From Polytrichum commune (lineage: Eukaryota > Streptophyta > Polytrichopsida > Polytrichales > Polytrichaceae): a stretch of DNA of 64,000 nt. Below are positions 49,997 to 61,263 of this stretch, in pieces (position 1 is the first letter of the stretch; the number at the start of each line of letters is the position of its first letter). The notes below the pieces were generated by a model. The model made no database searches, was not told the DNA's origin, and saw only the letters and a program-made list of their open reading frames with translations. The translations under genes and the position numbers were made by a program. The stretch spans positions 30,194,001-30,258,000 of the forward strand of contig OX485809.1 of NCBI GenBank assembly GCA_950295325.1, given 5' to 3'.

Positions 49997-51800
49997 TTGT
50001 TTACCTGTTTGTGGCCGGATGGAACTAGGCATATAGTTCCAAGGCATGACCAACGCGCTCCCTTAGTATGGGTAGTACATGAGGAGTTGGGTCACTTTGG
50101 GGTGCGTAGAACATATTCCATGTTGCGCAACCAGTATTGGTGGATTTACATCACGGGTAGATCACTTAGTGCATTTTAAAAACGACGTGCGGCATAATAT
50201 AGAGAGGATTAAAATCATTTGAAATAAAAAATTATAAGGGAATTCCAAATAATGAAAGGGCCATTAAATGTAGACAATCTCATTATAAGTTAGATGGACA
50301 TAAAACGTGGGCCATTATTTTTTTGTAAAATTAATATAGGGGCTAAAGATAAGGATCCTAGAAGGTATGTTTAGTATGGTATGTAAATGGGTTTAGGACT
50401 CACGGGGATGGATGATAATTGGGATTTCTGTCTGTCCAAAATTACTTAAAAGGAATATAGAGTACAAAAAATTGCAGTGACTTGGAAAATATAAGTAATG
50501 GAAGGGTGCAAACAAATGGGCCATTTTTAAAATTTAAGTAACTATAGGAAGGCTTTAATTCAACCCTTGAAGGTAAATAGCCCCAAAACAAAAAACCCCC
50601 AGCCGCACGTGATGCACAAAAATGCCTTAGAGTGATCTACCCGTGATTTACATGTACCAACATGTTGCTACCTATGTTGGTAGGTGTGAAGTATGTGATG
50701 AAGTTCGATCAAGTTTCAACACCTTGTCGCCCCAATTACGTCCCTTGCCTATTATGGGTTTAGAATATCGATGGAATTTGAATTTTGTAGGACCACTCAA
50801 GCTTACACCACATGGGGCAAAGTATATTTTGGTGATGGTAGACCCTTTTAGCAAGTGGATTGAACTTATTGTTTTACCTCAAAACTCAACTACTATATTT
50901 TTGGATTATGTTTTAGTGCGTTTTGGAGCACATGCTGAGGTGTTAACTGATCAAAGAAGAGAGTTTATTGATTCCTTTGAGGAGTTGTGTACCAAATCCC
51001 TTATTGATCATTGCATTACATCACGAGATCATCCAAAGGCGGATGGTTTGGTTGAACATGTTGTTCAAACGATCAAACGAGGTTTGTGTAAATATGGTTT
51101 ATTGCGAGGCAACCATCATGATTGGGACCTTATGCTCCCATGGATAGCCATGGGTTACCGATTCAGTAGGCAAGCATCATTGGCTTCGTATAGACCTTAC
51201 TAATTTTTGTATGGAAGAGAACCTTTGTTGTCAAGTTCAATTCGAGAAAAACTTAATCCAGTTGTAGACTTGGATGACCCAGAAGTTTGGGCTCAATGTC
51301 TACATGAGCAGGTTGAGTTCTTCAAACGAGCCATGCCTATGGCCATGGAGAATTTGTTTATCACCCAACATCGTGATACGTTGCGATATGCTCGTATTCG
51401 TAATAGTGCTTATCAACCTCAGTTGCGAAGATTCTCCAAGGAAGATTATGTCTACTTGCAACGTGAGGCACCCATGACTTTGGACGTCAAAGCAAGGCGT
51501 ACAATCCTTCATTTGAAGGATCTCCTTCCAAGTGGCATTTTGCTACTTGAGGGGAAGGATGGACAAGAATGTTGAAAGCATTTTAAGAATTGCGCTCCTT
51601 GCTACCTTCCCATTGAGCGGACCTTACATCCCGAATTGGCGGTGGTGCTTGAAGGTCTTCCATGTTTTATTTGTAGCAAAAAGAAAGGTGCAGAAACCAT
51701 GTTGTGTGACACATGCCAATGAGGCTAGAATATGGCATGCTTAGTTCTGCCCTTGAATTCACTGCCTTCAAGTGATCAGATTTGCCCTTGATGTTGGAAA
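49997..51800 (+). pseudogene. Ty3/gypsy integrase with C-terminal PHD finger, broken
   Basis: Starts in the HHCC zinc domain (HEELGHFG near 50080, RNQYWW near 50125). A MITE at 50152-50645 intervenes, and the text resumes with VATYVGRCEVCDEVRSSF (about 50665). In the core, the first catalytic Asp of WxxDF is Asn here (WNLNFVGPL near 50775), the second is kept (VLTDQRREF near 50940), and Glu is kept in ADGLVEHVVQTIKRG. A stop near 51200 follows PYRPY-like text. The next frame, 51207-51575, is the integrase C-terminal part. After a stop, 51663-51794 encodes a C4HC3-like PHD finger: CFIC, MLCDTC, an expected GWHMAC whose Trp codon is a stop and whose His is Asn, then ICPxC with a stop. Integrase inserts the cDNA; a PHD finger reads histone tails and may guide it. 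Confidence 0.85.
50152..50645. mobile_element. hAT-type MITE inside the integrase
   Basis: A 494-bp unit with terminal inverted repeats CACGGGTAGATCACT and AGTGATCTACCCGTG (the T-to-A step before GTG makes 14 of 15 perfect). It is flanked by a perfect 8-bp duplication, ATTTACAT, at 50144-50151 and 50646-50653. One copy of the 8 bp plus the flanks restores the integrase reading between QYWW and the region before VATYVG. An 8-bp duplication and a CA-starting terminus fit hAT. No coding region. Confidence 0.9.
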
Positions 51801-52180
51801 TCCTTAGAACATGCTACGTCTACAGACAAACATTAATTGTTTCTATGAGGGATATTCACTATTGTCATAACAAAAACATTGTCATTTTTTGTGACTAGGC
51901 GCCAAATATGCGGCAGAACATAATTTGATGGGTGAATCACGAGAAGATTTGACAACAAAAATCGTCAAAGGCGACAAAAGATGAGGCACAACATTTATTC
52001 CCAACCTACAAGTCTTGTTGTGATGTTTTTATCAAGTTATTCCTATGGTCGTCGGCCGACCCTTAACGTTAACCAAGAATGTGGAGAAATATTGAGCTTC
52101 ATCTTTGCCATGGCAATTGAACCAACTACATTAATTTATGTAGACCTAGTTGATAGACATGGGTATCTTTCTCAACTAAA
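51801..52180. other. No gene recognised; possible 3' end of the gypsy element
   Basis: AT-rich DNA following the PHD-finger remnant. The frame 51981-52187 has no recognised motif. Confidence 0.35.
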
Positions 52181-52189
52181 GGGATAAAT

Positions 52190-52958
52190 TGAGAGTGTGT
52201 TAGTAACACACTCTTTGTTATTTTATGTATGGTTTTCTTATTTTATTTTTTGCACAATGTGTTATGTGTAACGATGTATATTTACATGACAACTATTATG
52301 TGGCATGGTGTCGAGTACCAAACCATGTCTTAGTTAGTTAGTCTTTAGCTAATTAGTCATCTTGCCTAGTTTATAGGCTAAGTATTATGTTAATACAACC
52401 CTCGGGGTAGTTACCGAGATAAAAGAGTTTTCCAAGAATTACTTTTGTCTTGTGGGACCTAGCCACCTTTTGAGAGGTTCTCATCCCCTTGCTATGGGAC
52501 CTTGCCACATTTTAGAAGGTTCTCATGCACTTGGTATAGGACCTACTTAAAGTTGGGTTTGGAGGGATCAAGGCACATCGGCTCCCTCGGTTTGGCATTC
52601 TTGCCAAGTCAAGTCTTGTAGTTGTGTATGAAAAAGAGAGAATTTGTGTTGTAATGTTGCTTCAAACATGGCGGTTTGCCATTGAATAAAATTTATAAGT
52701 CTCATTTCATTTACTTCTACACTTTTTGGTTCTCCCCATGTGAAGTGAGAGATAGCTCACCTAATATGAGTGAATATAGAGTTGTGTATGAATATTAAGA
52801 GAGGTCATATCTCCTCCATTACCTTATCTTAGATTCATTACTCATTCATTGAGAATGTGTTGGTAATACACTCATTGTTATTTTGTTGTATGCTTTTTCT
52901 TTTTTCTTTTTTCTTTTCACACAATGTGTTAGGTGTAACGGTATATATTTACATGACA
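52190..52958 (+). repeat. Diverged direct repeat pair, possible LTR remnant
   Basis: About 105 bp at 52190-52295 (GAGAGTGTGTTAGTAACACA … GTGTTATGTGTAACG … TTTACATGACA) recurs at about 52853-52958 with moderate divergence. The spacing is about 660 bp. The TGTTAGTAACACA-like start would suit the end of a copia-type LTR, but no complete LTR pair or duplication was found. Confidence 0.4.
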
Positions 52959-53278
52959 TTCCGGGTTCAACTGACTTTTTACCATATGTTGGTGAAAAAA
53001 TATTTGGCTTGGCCAAACGACGACTCCATATAGAACCAGGAATGGATGATGATTCGCATCATTTCGTCAAGATCAAATTTTCTCACCCAAAAGCTCCTAC
53101 AAAGGCTTTGAGGACAAGCTTGCATAACTTTCTTTTAGCATCTATGGAGCATGATCTTGAAGTGGATGTTCCTATATTACTTACTGAAAACAGAGCATCC
53201 AATGTTGTAGAGCTAGTTCATCATGTCATTATAGTTCTAGAAAGTGACTACAATGTTCAACAATGGCATATTCATTGA
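52959..53278 (+). pseudogene. Unknown coding remnant
   Basis: The frame from 52883 becomes protein-like after the direct repeat (LPYVGEKIFGLAKRRLHIEP … LTENRASNVVELVHHVIIVL) and ends at 53278. Further broken text continues in shifted frames to about 53780. I do not recognise a family. It is probably part of an old transposon gene. Confidence 0.25.
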
Positions 53279-53280
53279 GT

Positions 53281-55190
53281 ACCATATGTAGTAAAGAAAA
53301 CTTGTTTTGCAATGCAGGCTAGGATTGGAGAAAAATGCACTCAAAAATTACCGTTGTCAATTTTTGCCCCTAAATACTTTGGAGTTTTACATATGGGAAG
53401 CAAGAATAAGGATTTCGAGCAGTTTTTTTACATTTTCCCTAACGGTATTGCAATGTGTGTAAAAAATACTTGATGCAGGTGGGTCAAATCATGTCTTGAT
53501 GTTCCTAATGTCTAGCCAATTCAAAGAGGAACTAATCACACCGCTCATTAGATTATAACGCTTAAAGGAGCTAGCTTCCAGTTGCAGCAAAGACAACATA
53601 TGATATACAAACGTCTCTTTGACAATAATGAGGTCATTGATGTATAATTTGAAATATTTTCAAACCAGTTGATTATGAGAAGGACCTCTTTTACACGAAT
53701 GGCAGTACTACTCGTCGCAATTTAAACCGAGATATCTCCATTGTGCAATTGAGTAGGTGAGAGTCTTCTAGTCTTGTTGTTGTTGAAATCTCAATGTCAT
53801 TTTTGTTCCTAGCCTTGGAATCGAAGCAGTCATTGACTTGGTCTCTAAGTACGGGAGTGAAGCCAAAGAATACAAAATGAGCATAGGTCCTTCTTTAGAG
53901 TGTTCATGCATCAATTTTCAACAAATGATAATCAAGTTCAAGAAATGCAAACAATACTATAATTGCAAGCATTTGTATTATGTTTACCATATTGCTTGTG
54001 GCATGTAATGCGATGAAGTCCATTTCATTCATGCTACATCTATTAGCTTTAACAAAATAAAGCATTTTTTTCCCAACGGAATTCTTGACCGCATTTTAGT
54101 TCTATAGTACATTTCATTGGGGACCTTGGAGTTGTGAACTTATTATCCATTCCATCTGTTTTTTTGAATTTTGAAATTATATCATTATCATTTTGAACAT
54201 TTGCAATTTTGAACTTTGTTGAGCCGGTTTAATTTTCTTCACATGTTCTATCTATTGCTAGAACAAGATACCTTAATCTCTTATACTCTAAGTCAAATAG
54301 ACAATTATTTCAAAACCATTTATTCACATATGTCATCTCAAAATGGAAATAATTGGTCCAAAATTTGCTCCTTTCAGTGAAATCCACGGTTTTAGGTCAC
54401 AAAATTAAAACTTTTCACTTCACCATTCATGGATTTTTGCTCATTGCTCATGGATGTACGCTCACTGCTCATATCATAGTGTCATTGACATGATAAACAA
54501 TGATGTCGTTGTAGAAGTGACTACACCGGTTGGGAAAGGAAAGCGTAAACATGTCACAACGACTAATGAGGCAAAGCCCCGGGGGGTGCAATCCATTGTT
54601 AAGTTGAACACCCCATGCAATATATATATATATATATATATTACATAAAGCATCACCAAAATGAGTCAAAATTTTATAATTTTTTTTCATGAGTAGATGT
54701 ACATACTATCTATTACACAATAAAAAACGATAACCAAATTTGATGATTTTGTTTTTATTTATAAAACATGCCGTTTCTAACTAGAATGACGCATAATTGA
54801 AGTAAAACAATTACTACAAAAATGAAGATGCTTAAATTTTTTAGAATTTATATATATATTATCAATGGTTATGCATGTATAGGAAAAATATCATAATTTT
54901 TGAAATGATCTATGGCATGTAATATAGGGTAGCAAACTTTTATCGCACGTGGTTATGAAACGTAAGGGGGTGTGATCACCCCGTGGGCATAGTCAACATC
55001 TGCCTCTCACGTTAATATCGTTGCACCCTCCCTTTCCCCTTCTTCAACCACACCTGGTATTTCTGCAACTAGAAACTATGCCTCCTCTACTTCCCGTATT
55101 TTACGCTTTCAACAAGTGTCAAAATCCAACGGGAGTAATGCCTTACCTTCAGAGCCTAGTTGTTTGGTCTTTTTGGAGAAGACTTAGATA
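53281..55190. other. No gene recognised; (TA)n microsatellite
   Basis: AT-rich DNA with a (TA)n tract at 54619-54641 that causes the isoleucine/tyrosine repeats in the short frames there. Confidence 0.45.
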
Positions 55191-55194
55191 CCAA

Positions 55195-56015
55195 CAATGA
55201 TAGAGATTGGTGTATATGAGGACACGCTTATGTTGAAAGCAATCGATTATGTGAAGGTTAGTAAATTGAACGTTGTAATGTTGTCCATTATATTTTAATT
55301 ATTTCATTATATGCCAAATGGATCGTTCTTGGGTCTAATTTTTACTTTGATACTTTGTTCTTAGGTGGGCTTTGGGTAGAAGAGAAAAGTGTCTTCAAAG
55401 GATTGCACATTTGGGGGTTCAATCTAATTATTGCAGACTTGGCAAAAAGTCTTCATGTGCCTAATGTTTCCTCTCCTCCTAATAACAACCCCCCTTGGGA
55501 CATTGAGGCTCAACCACACTAGTAAGAACATTAAGGCTCTTTTTGAATTTGCTTTTGCATATCTCACCGATGACGGCCCCTTGCTCTTATATATTTGTCC
55601 CTGAGAAGAAAGATGTTAGGGTTGATGTGAGGACATTTGCAGCCTCTTATGGTTTTAAATTGCAAAAAGATTGGTGGGGTTTCAATGAGTTGCCATTGTG
55701 TTCTTCACTTGACACATCTTTGGCGGTACACACTAAACTCTATTATATTTTGCCTTCAATTTCTCCTTCTCCTTCTCATTGTATTGTAATTGTTCAATTG
55801 GATTTCATAATCCCGCACTTAATGTTGAGTTGCGGTTCCTAGATTCGTTGTTTTCGCATCATATTGTTTCTTTGTTCCAATCCCAAGTCGGAGTTTGTTT
55901 TCCAAAATAGGGTGCAATGTTTGAGGTGGATGTGAAGGCCTTGGACATGTACTTCAATCTCACATTGGCAAGCACACAACTCGGGGAGGTGACTATCAGA
56001 ATTTTAGAAACCACG
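55195..56015 (+). pseudogene. Unknown transposon-like coding remnant, possible methyltransferase-like
   Basis: Broken plus-strand text: FNLIIADLAKSLHVPNVSS (about 55420-55470), HTSKNIKALFEFAFAYLTDD (about 55515-55570), KKDVRVDVRTFAASYGFKLQ (55600-55665), WWGFNELPLCSSLDTS and, much later, FEVDVKALDMYFNLTLAS (about 55920-55970). 'LIIADLxxS' followed by an alpha/beta pattern resembles a Rossmann-fold methyltransferase region near the (D/N)PPY-type loop, but the loop itself is not intact. The call is speculative. Frames shift several times. Confidence 0.3.
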
Positions 56016-57860
56016 TGAGATAAAAAAAAAAAAATCAATTTAATTCGTTGAGGGTAAAATTTATAAATTCATTAGATCTACCATAGCATTGGAAATACGT
56101 CCCCTACATGATTATATGTAAAATAAGGTGGTGAATAATTCCTTCATTTTAATAATCAATAAAAAAAATAGGGTTATAGATATTGGATTCCCCTTAAAGT
56201 GTGTAGTAGGATCAATACAATAATTATGGCTTTTGTATTTAGCTTTCTTGTATTTGAATGCAATTTTTTTCGGAGTAGGTAGTTGTGCAAAAATCTATGT
56301 CTTGTCACAATTGATTATAATTCTTGTTTTGTTCTATTCGTGTTTACAACTTGTCTATGTTAGCTTGTATATTTTGTTATCTCTATGTTTATTGGTAACT
56401 CTTTAACTAGAACCCAAATGCTATTAGTTGTGTTTTGAATGGTACTTTGAATGGTCTAGGATTGGTATAAATAATTGAAACCAATTGAATGACAAGATGA
56501 ATGGTATGGAATGTTTGTTGCTCACATAGTTGATTTTGCAATGCTATAGTATTCCGTCCACTATTTGGTACTTGTACGATTCATTAAAAAAATATGATGC
56601 CAAAAATTAGCCCTTTAAATAATTACAAATAAATATAGGGTGCTAAAAAATACGTCAGAGTAGCTTTATATCTACAAATAGGGTGGAAAATCTTATTGAG
56701 AGGTGCATAAATATCCCTCATTAAATACTCCATTATTGCACGTGGTTACAAAACGTAAAGGGGTGTGATCGCCCCGAGGCACACAACTCATGAATAGTGA
56801 GTGCCATGGAGAGGTGGTGGGGAGAAGGACTCCGAATTGATGCAAATCTTAATTGAGGCTTTAACAACTCATACATCGGTTGTCCCTTGATGCATATGCA
56901 TCCACAAGTTGTTATTCTCATAATTACCATCAATATGTTCTAGGATCATCATACTACAATATTTCTTAACTTCATTGCATTTCATTGCCATGTGCATCTG
57001 TTCATGCTTGCAGACGTGGTGGTTGCCATCTAGTCGCATACAAAGACGACTCTGCATTATTTGATGCAATCTTGTCACCACTTTGTGATCCAATATCAAC
57101 TCCTAGTTCACATGGATATGTGGTGCACAATACCACTAGCAACTCTGACGAAGAGCATGTTTAAGAAGGTGCCGCAAAAAAATCAATTGAGTACGTAATT
57201 TTGCCATTTATCCATGTTGTCTGCCAATATAACATCCATATCTTGATAAATGCTCACTTGAATTCTAACATTTTTGTGTCATTTTGCAAAAAAAAAATGA
57301 AAAATATGACTCCCCCTTTGAGCCATATGGTTTTGCCTCCATATGCAGAGAGTGTCACATAGATCATGGCGGAAACATTGACGTAGGTTCCTCACGTAGG
57401 TCTAAACAATTTGTTCGTCTTCCATACATAGATGACGAGGGAGAGGAGTGCAACGATCTTGATGATTAGTTTACATTAGATAAAGACTATTTAATGGCGG
57501 GTTGATGTAAGTGCATGTTTTGTGGTTTTGATTTTGCATTAATAATAATAATAATAATGTTGTGTACGCAATTGACCATTCTACCACCTTGTTTTGCCAT
57601 GTGTTCAACTAAACTTTCAACCCTACCCCATTTTCTCCAATTAATTTGCCAATTTGCCACAATATCAAAAAAACACATTCCAAGAACAAGGTCACATGTC
57701 GCAATTTGATTCTCTTTGTCAATATATTTTCATGCCGACTTTGGTATTTAGTAACTAAACACATCTGCATATCCACGATTGTAGGACATATATGTGTGTA
57801 TCTCCAAGCTTTATTGTTTCCTCACCACTCACTAGTCATATGATAGCACTCCCCTGCAAA
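56016..57860. other. No gene recognised
   Basis: AT-rich DNA. Short frames such as 57284-57469 (containing CRECHIDHGG) have no family I can name. An (AAT)n tract is at about 57538-57556. Confidence 0.4.
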
Positions 57861-57864
57861 GCAT

Positions 57865-58174
57865 CACTAGTAGAAAACTATGTCAAAAAGAACTACAATC
57901 GAAATCGGCTATGGTACTTTTGATCAGCCTACTATGCAGTTGCTAAACGAGTGCAGATTTGTTTTTTGGTTTAGCACCTGAAATTTTAGGAATTTGGGGG
58001 CGTTTAATATACCATTAGAAATTTCTTGAATACACCTTTCCAATAGTATATTACACGTCCATAAATTTTTAAATTGCAATCGCAAAATGAAAAAGAAAAA
58101 TTTGTAATCGTTTAACGACTGCAGGCCAGGCTGGTCAAAAAAACCGGTTTTTTGGGCATAGTTTTCTACTAGTG
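57865..58174. mobile_element. CACTA-type MITE (copy 3)
   Basis: A 310-bp unit with ends CACTAGTAGAAAACTATG and its inverse CATAGTTTTCTACTAGTG, flanked by the perfect 3-bp duplication CAT (57862-57864 and 58175-58177). It is the best preserved termini of the three copies in the window. Confidence 0.9.
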
Positions 58175-58429
58175 CATGCATGAAAGAACGCCAATACTAA
58201 TAGCATGCACCACAGAGGGCAAATCACTGTGCTAAACCAATTTAGAATTCATTCACTTAGACTTTTGCAGTCCACTTCCAACATCCTCACTTGTTAAGAT
58301 CCAAGTACTTTATCACATTTAGTGATGACTATTCCATAAAATGTTCGACCTATTTTCTGAAATCATAGGATGCTAAACTAAATAGTTTCAAAGGTTTCAA
58401 ACACCTTGTTGAAAATTCAGAAGGGATCA

Positions 58430-60000
58430 CCATAAAATTATTCAGGTCAGATAGAGGAGGGAAATTTAACTCCCAAGTTTACTACCTTTCCTGAAGAATT
58501 TGGAATCTACAAACAGCTCACCTAGTCACACACCCCAAATCAAAATGGTGTTGCAGGAAGAAAAAACATAATTCTCCTAGAGAGAGCTAGGTCAATGTCA
58601 TTGTCAAGCCAATCACCTGCCTATCTATGGAATGAGGCAATAAACACTGCAACCTACTTGACAAACATAACACCCAGTCATGCTAACAAAGGGAAATCCC
58701 TCAATGAAATGTTTCTAAGTTCCCTTCCTAACGTGCCTTACCTGAAAGTATATGGTCCTCTCACTTATATCCACACACCAAATCATAGAAAGAACAGATT
58801 AGAATCAAAAACATCTTAAATGATGCTCTCAATCAAAGGCTTACAAGCATGTCAAGTTTGCACTAGGAAAAATTCTAGTTTCGAAATATGTTGTTTGGGA
58901 TGAATCCATCACAAGGCTTGACAACATCCTCAAGGATCACACCAACATCCCAAGTTACAACGTTACCTTCCACAGAAGAACCAGTCAACAGATGGCAAGC
59001 CAAAGAAATCAGAGCACAAGAACTTGAAGATCCCTTCAGCACCACAAGAACACCGTTGCCTTCCAAAGAGTCATCTGTAGCTGATACTGTACACGCACAT
59101 TGGAACACACACAACAATTAGCTAGCATTTCCAAACGTGCCAGCTCCTACCCAAAGAATCTCCACAAGAGCGCGAAATCCGCCAGCATACTCAAAAGACT
59201 GCGTCTACTTTACGGATTTGTGAACCAACATCATATCGTGAGGCTGCTTAATACCCACATTGGAACAAAGTAATCAACAATGAACTCGAATCCATTTTCA
59301 AAAACAAAACTTGGGAGATAACCGAACTTCCTTAAGGTATAACTCCCATCACCTCCAAGTCGATATGCAAGACTAAATTTTCAGCAGATGGGAAGATTGA
59401 AAAGCACAAAGCAAGTCTGGTTGCACGGGGTTCTGAGCAAACAAAAGGAATGGATTATGAAGATACATTTGGACCCACGATCAAATGAACTATGATCAGA
59501 ATTGTCACGTGCTTTGCCACGAAAAAGGGATGGAGAATTCAACATCTCAACATCAAAACAACATTTCTCGTTGGAGAAATTGACTCAAATCCTCATGGAG
59601 ATTCATGAAGGGATAATTGTGGAAGCAGGGAGCAGAAACACACGCAAGGTATGTCAATTACTAAAAGCTCTCTCTGGACTCGAGCAAGCCCCCCGACTTT
59701 GGTATGCCAAAATAGATGGTGCTTCAAGAGCTTTTAGTTTGACTAGGAATGTCTCTGATCACAACCCATATGTGAACTCTGAGGGAGGACTTCAAATCAT
59801 TGTAAGAGTCTATGTAGACGATCTCTTGCTCACAGGGGATAATGGAGCAAAACTAGAACTCCTAGAGACATACCTCCAGTCAAAATTTGACATGTCAAAA
59901 TTGGGCAACCTTAGCATGTATGTAAGAGTAGAGCTTGATTACACAGAAGGGGGAAGCCCTGCCTCCTCTGACGATATGTAAAGGCAGAGGTAGAATAAAT
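58430..60000 (+). pseudogene. Ty1/copia pol pseudogene (integrase end and reverse transcriptase)
   Basis: Integrase text begins with FRSDRGGKFNS at about 58441 (the 'D-G-G-E-F' region with Glu changed to Lys), then a QNGVA-like region with frameshifts (about 58540) and SLSSQSPAYLWNEAINTATY in the frame 58595-58819. After a linker, the RT begins with LVARGSEQTKGMDYEDTFGP (about 59417-59476). The frame 59502-59981 holds LLKALSGLEQAPRLWY (about 59661-59710) and the catalytic YVDDLLLTG at 59811-59837. RNase H was not recognised. Several stops show the element is dead. The order integrase before RT is diagnostic of copia rather than gypsy. Confidence 0.88.
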
Positions 60001-60258
60001 ATGTAAGGAATACATAGGAAGTGTAATTGGAAACAAATATGTCATTGACAATATGAGGGAGCAGAGATTATATACCCTAATTACAGTTGGTAGGTATCTT
60101 GTTGTCAGCTCTCAGCAAGTGAATGGACCTTATGGACATTTCGGCTTTTATGATATGAAATGCCAGAGAAGCAAATCCTCAAGTGACTCATTGGCCATCA
60201 AGCTTTATTGTAAAAGAACAATTGTGATGCAGCTAACGATTGTGATGGAGTGCATCTA

Positions 60259-60462
60259 CCACACATATGGTATTTAGTGTCACTAACAATTTGGAATTCC
60301 ACAATGCTATAACTTCTTACTATCAACTTCCATTTTCACCACCAGAAATTTATTGGGTTGTGTGGACATTATATAACACAAATAACTTTACTTGGTAGAA
60401 ACTTACTTTCTTGGCACTGCGTAACCCCAAGTAGTAAGTGACTAAATACCATAACTGGTGTG
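60259..60462. mobile_element. TA-flanked MITE, Tc1/mariner-like (copy 2)
   Basis: A 204-bp relative of 12600-12819. The left end is CCACACATATGGTATTTAGT; the right end, inverted, is CACACCAGTTATGGTATTTA. Flanking TA is at 60257-60258 and 60463-60464. The ends also share the TAGTGTCACT/AAGTGACTAA block with copy 1. It is more diverged than copy 1. Confidence 0.65.
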
Positions 60463-60464
60463 TA

Positions 60465-61263
60465 ATTGTATCAAATTGCAAACTTCTGTACAAGAATTAT
60501 GATTTGCTTTCAAAGCATTCAGAGTCTCAGCAATTTACTGTTATAAAGATCGCATTAGGGATATAAGATCTTTGCTTCCCATACTTCATGTTGTAATAAT
60601 TCCCTGCCAGAACCCAGCTGCCTTGTTTCAAGAATATATGATTGAGAGTTGATTTTTTTGAGTGCACCTCCACCTTATTACTCCACTCCATGTTCACATA
60701 CATATGTGATTAGCATCCCACACATCCCTCTGCTTGTGTCTGGATTTACTTCCCACTTTTGGCACGCCTTCCAGCCATGAGGCATCATCAAGGCTGCATG
60801 AATATCAACTTGCAATAAGAAACAAGACCCAAAAATCTAGAAATGATAATATTACAATATAAATTTCCCCTCCGATGAAGCACAGTCAGCTGTATATCTA
60901 TACCACAAGCCAAGGCAACCAATTATCGATGAAGACAGACACAACTTAAACATGCACTAGGCCTAATGATGAGATGAACCCTAATGCAGTTCTCTACGGA
61001 ACCAGCCATATCTTACTCACAACAGACACATGTAATGCACGGGTCAAATAAGGTGCGAGGCTTGAACAAATTTAAACCTGCATCCACATAGTACAAGTTA
61101 CCCATCAACCTGGGCAAACCCTGAAGTAACTAAAAATTGTTCCAAGCACCCACAATGCGCTATTTAACATACAGACTATCCTTACCAGGTTTCCGAACTG
61201 CTAAAAGAATGAGAAGGGGCGATTAAACTTGTTTTTCCAGCTCAAGGAACTAAGGAGTTTTTA
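60465..61263. other. Region downstream of the bS16 gene
   Basis: Holds the presumed 3' untranslated region of the minus-strand gene. An AATAAA-like hexamer overlaps the stop (61258-61263 on the minus strand), too close to be a convincing polyadenylation signal. No other gene is seen. Confidence 0.4.
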
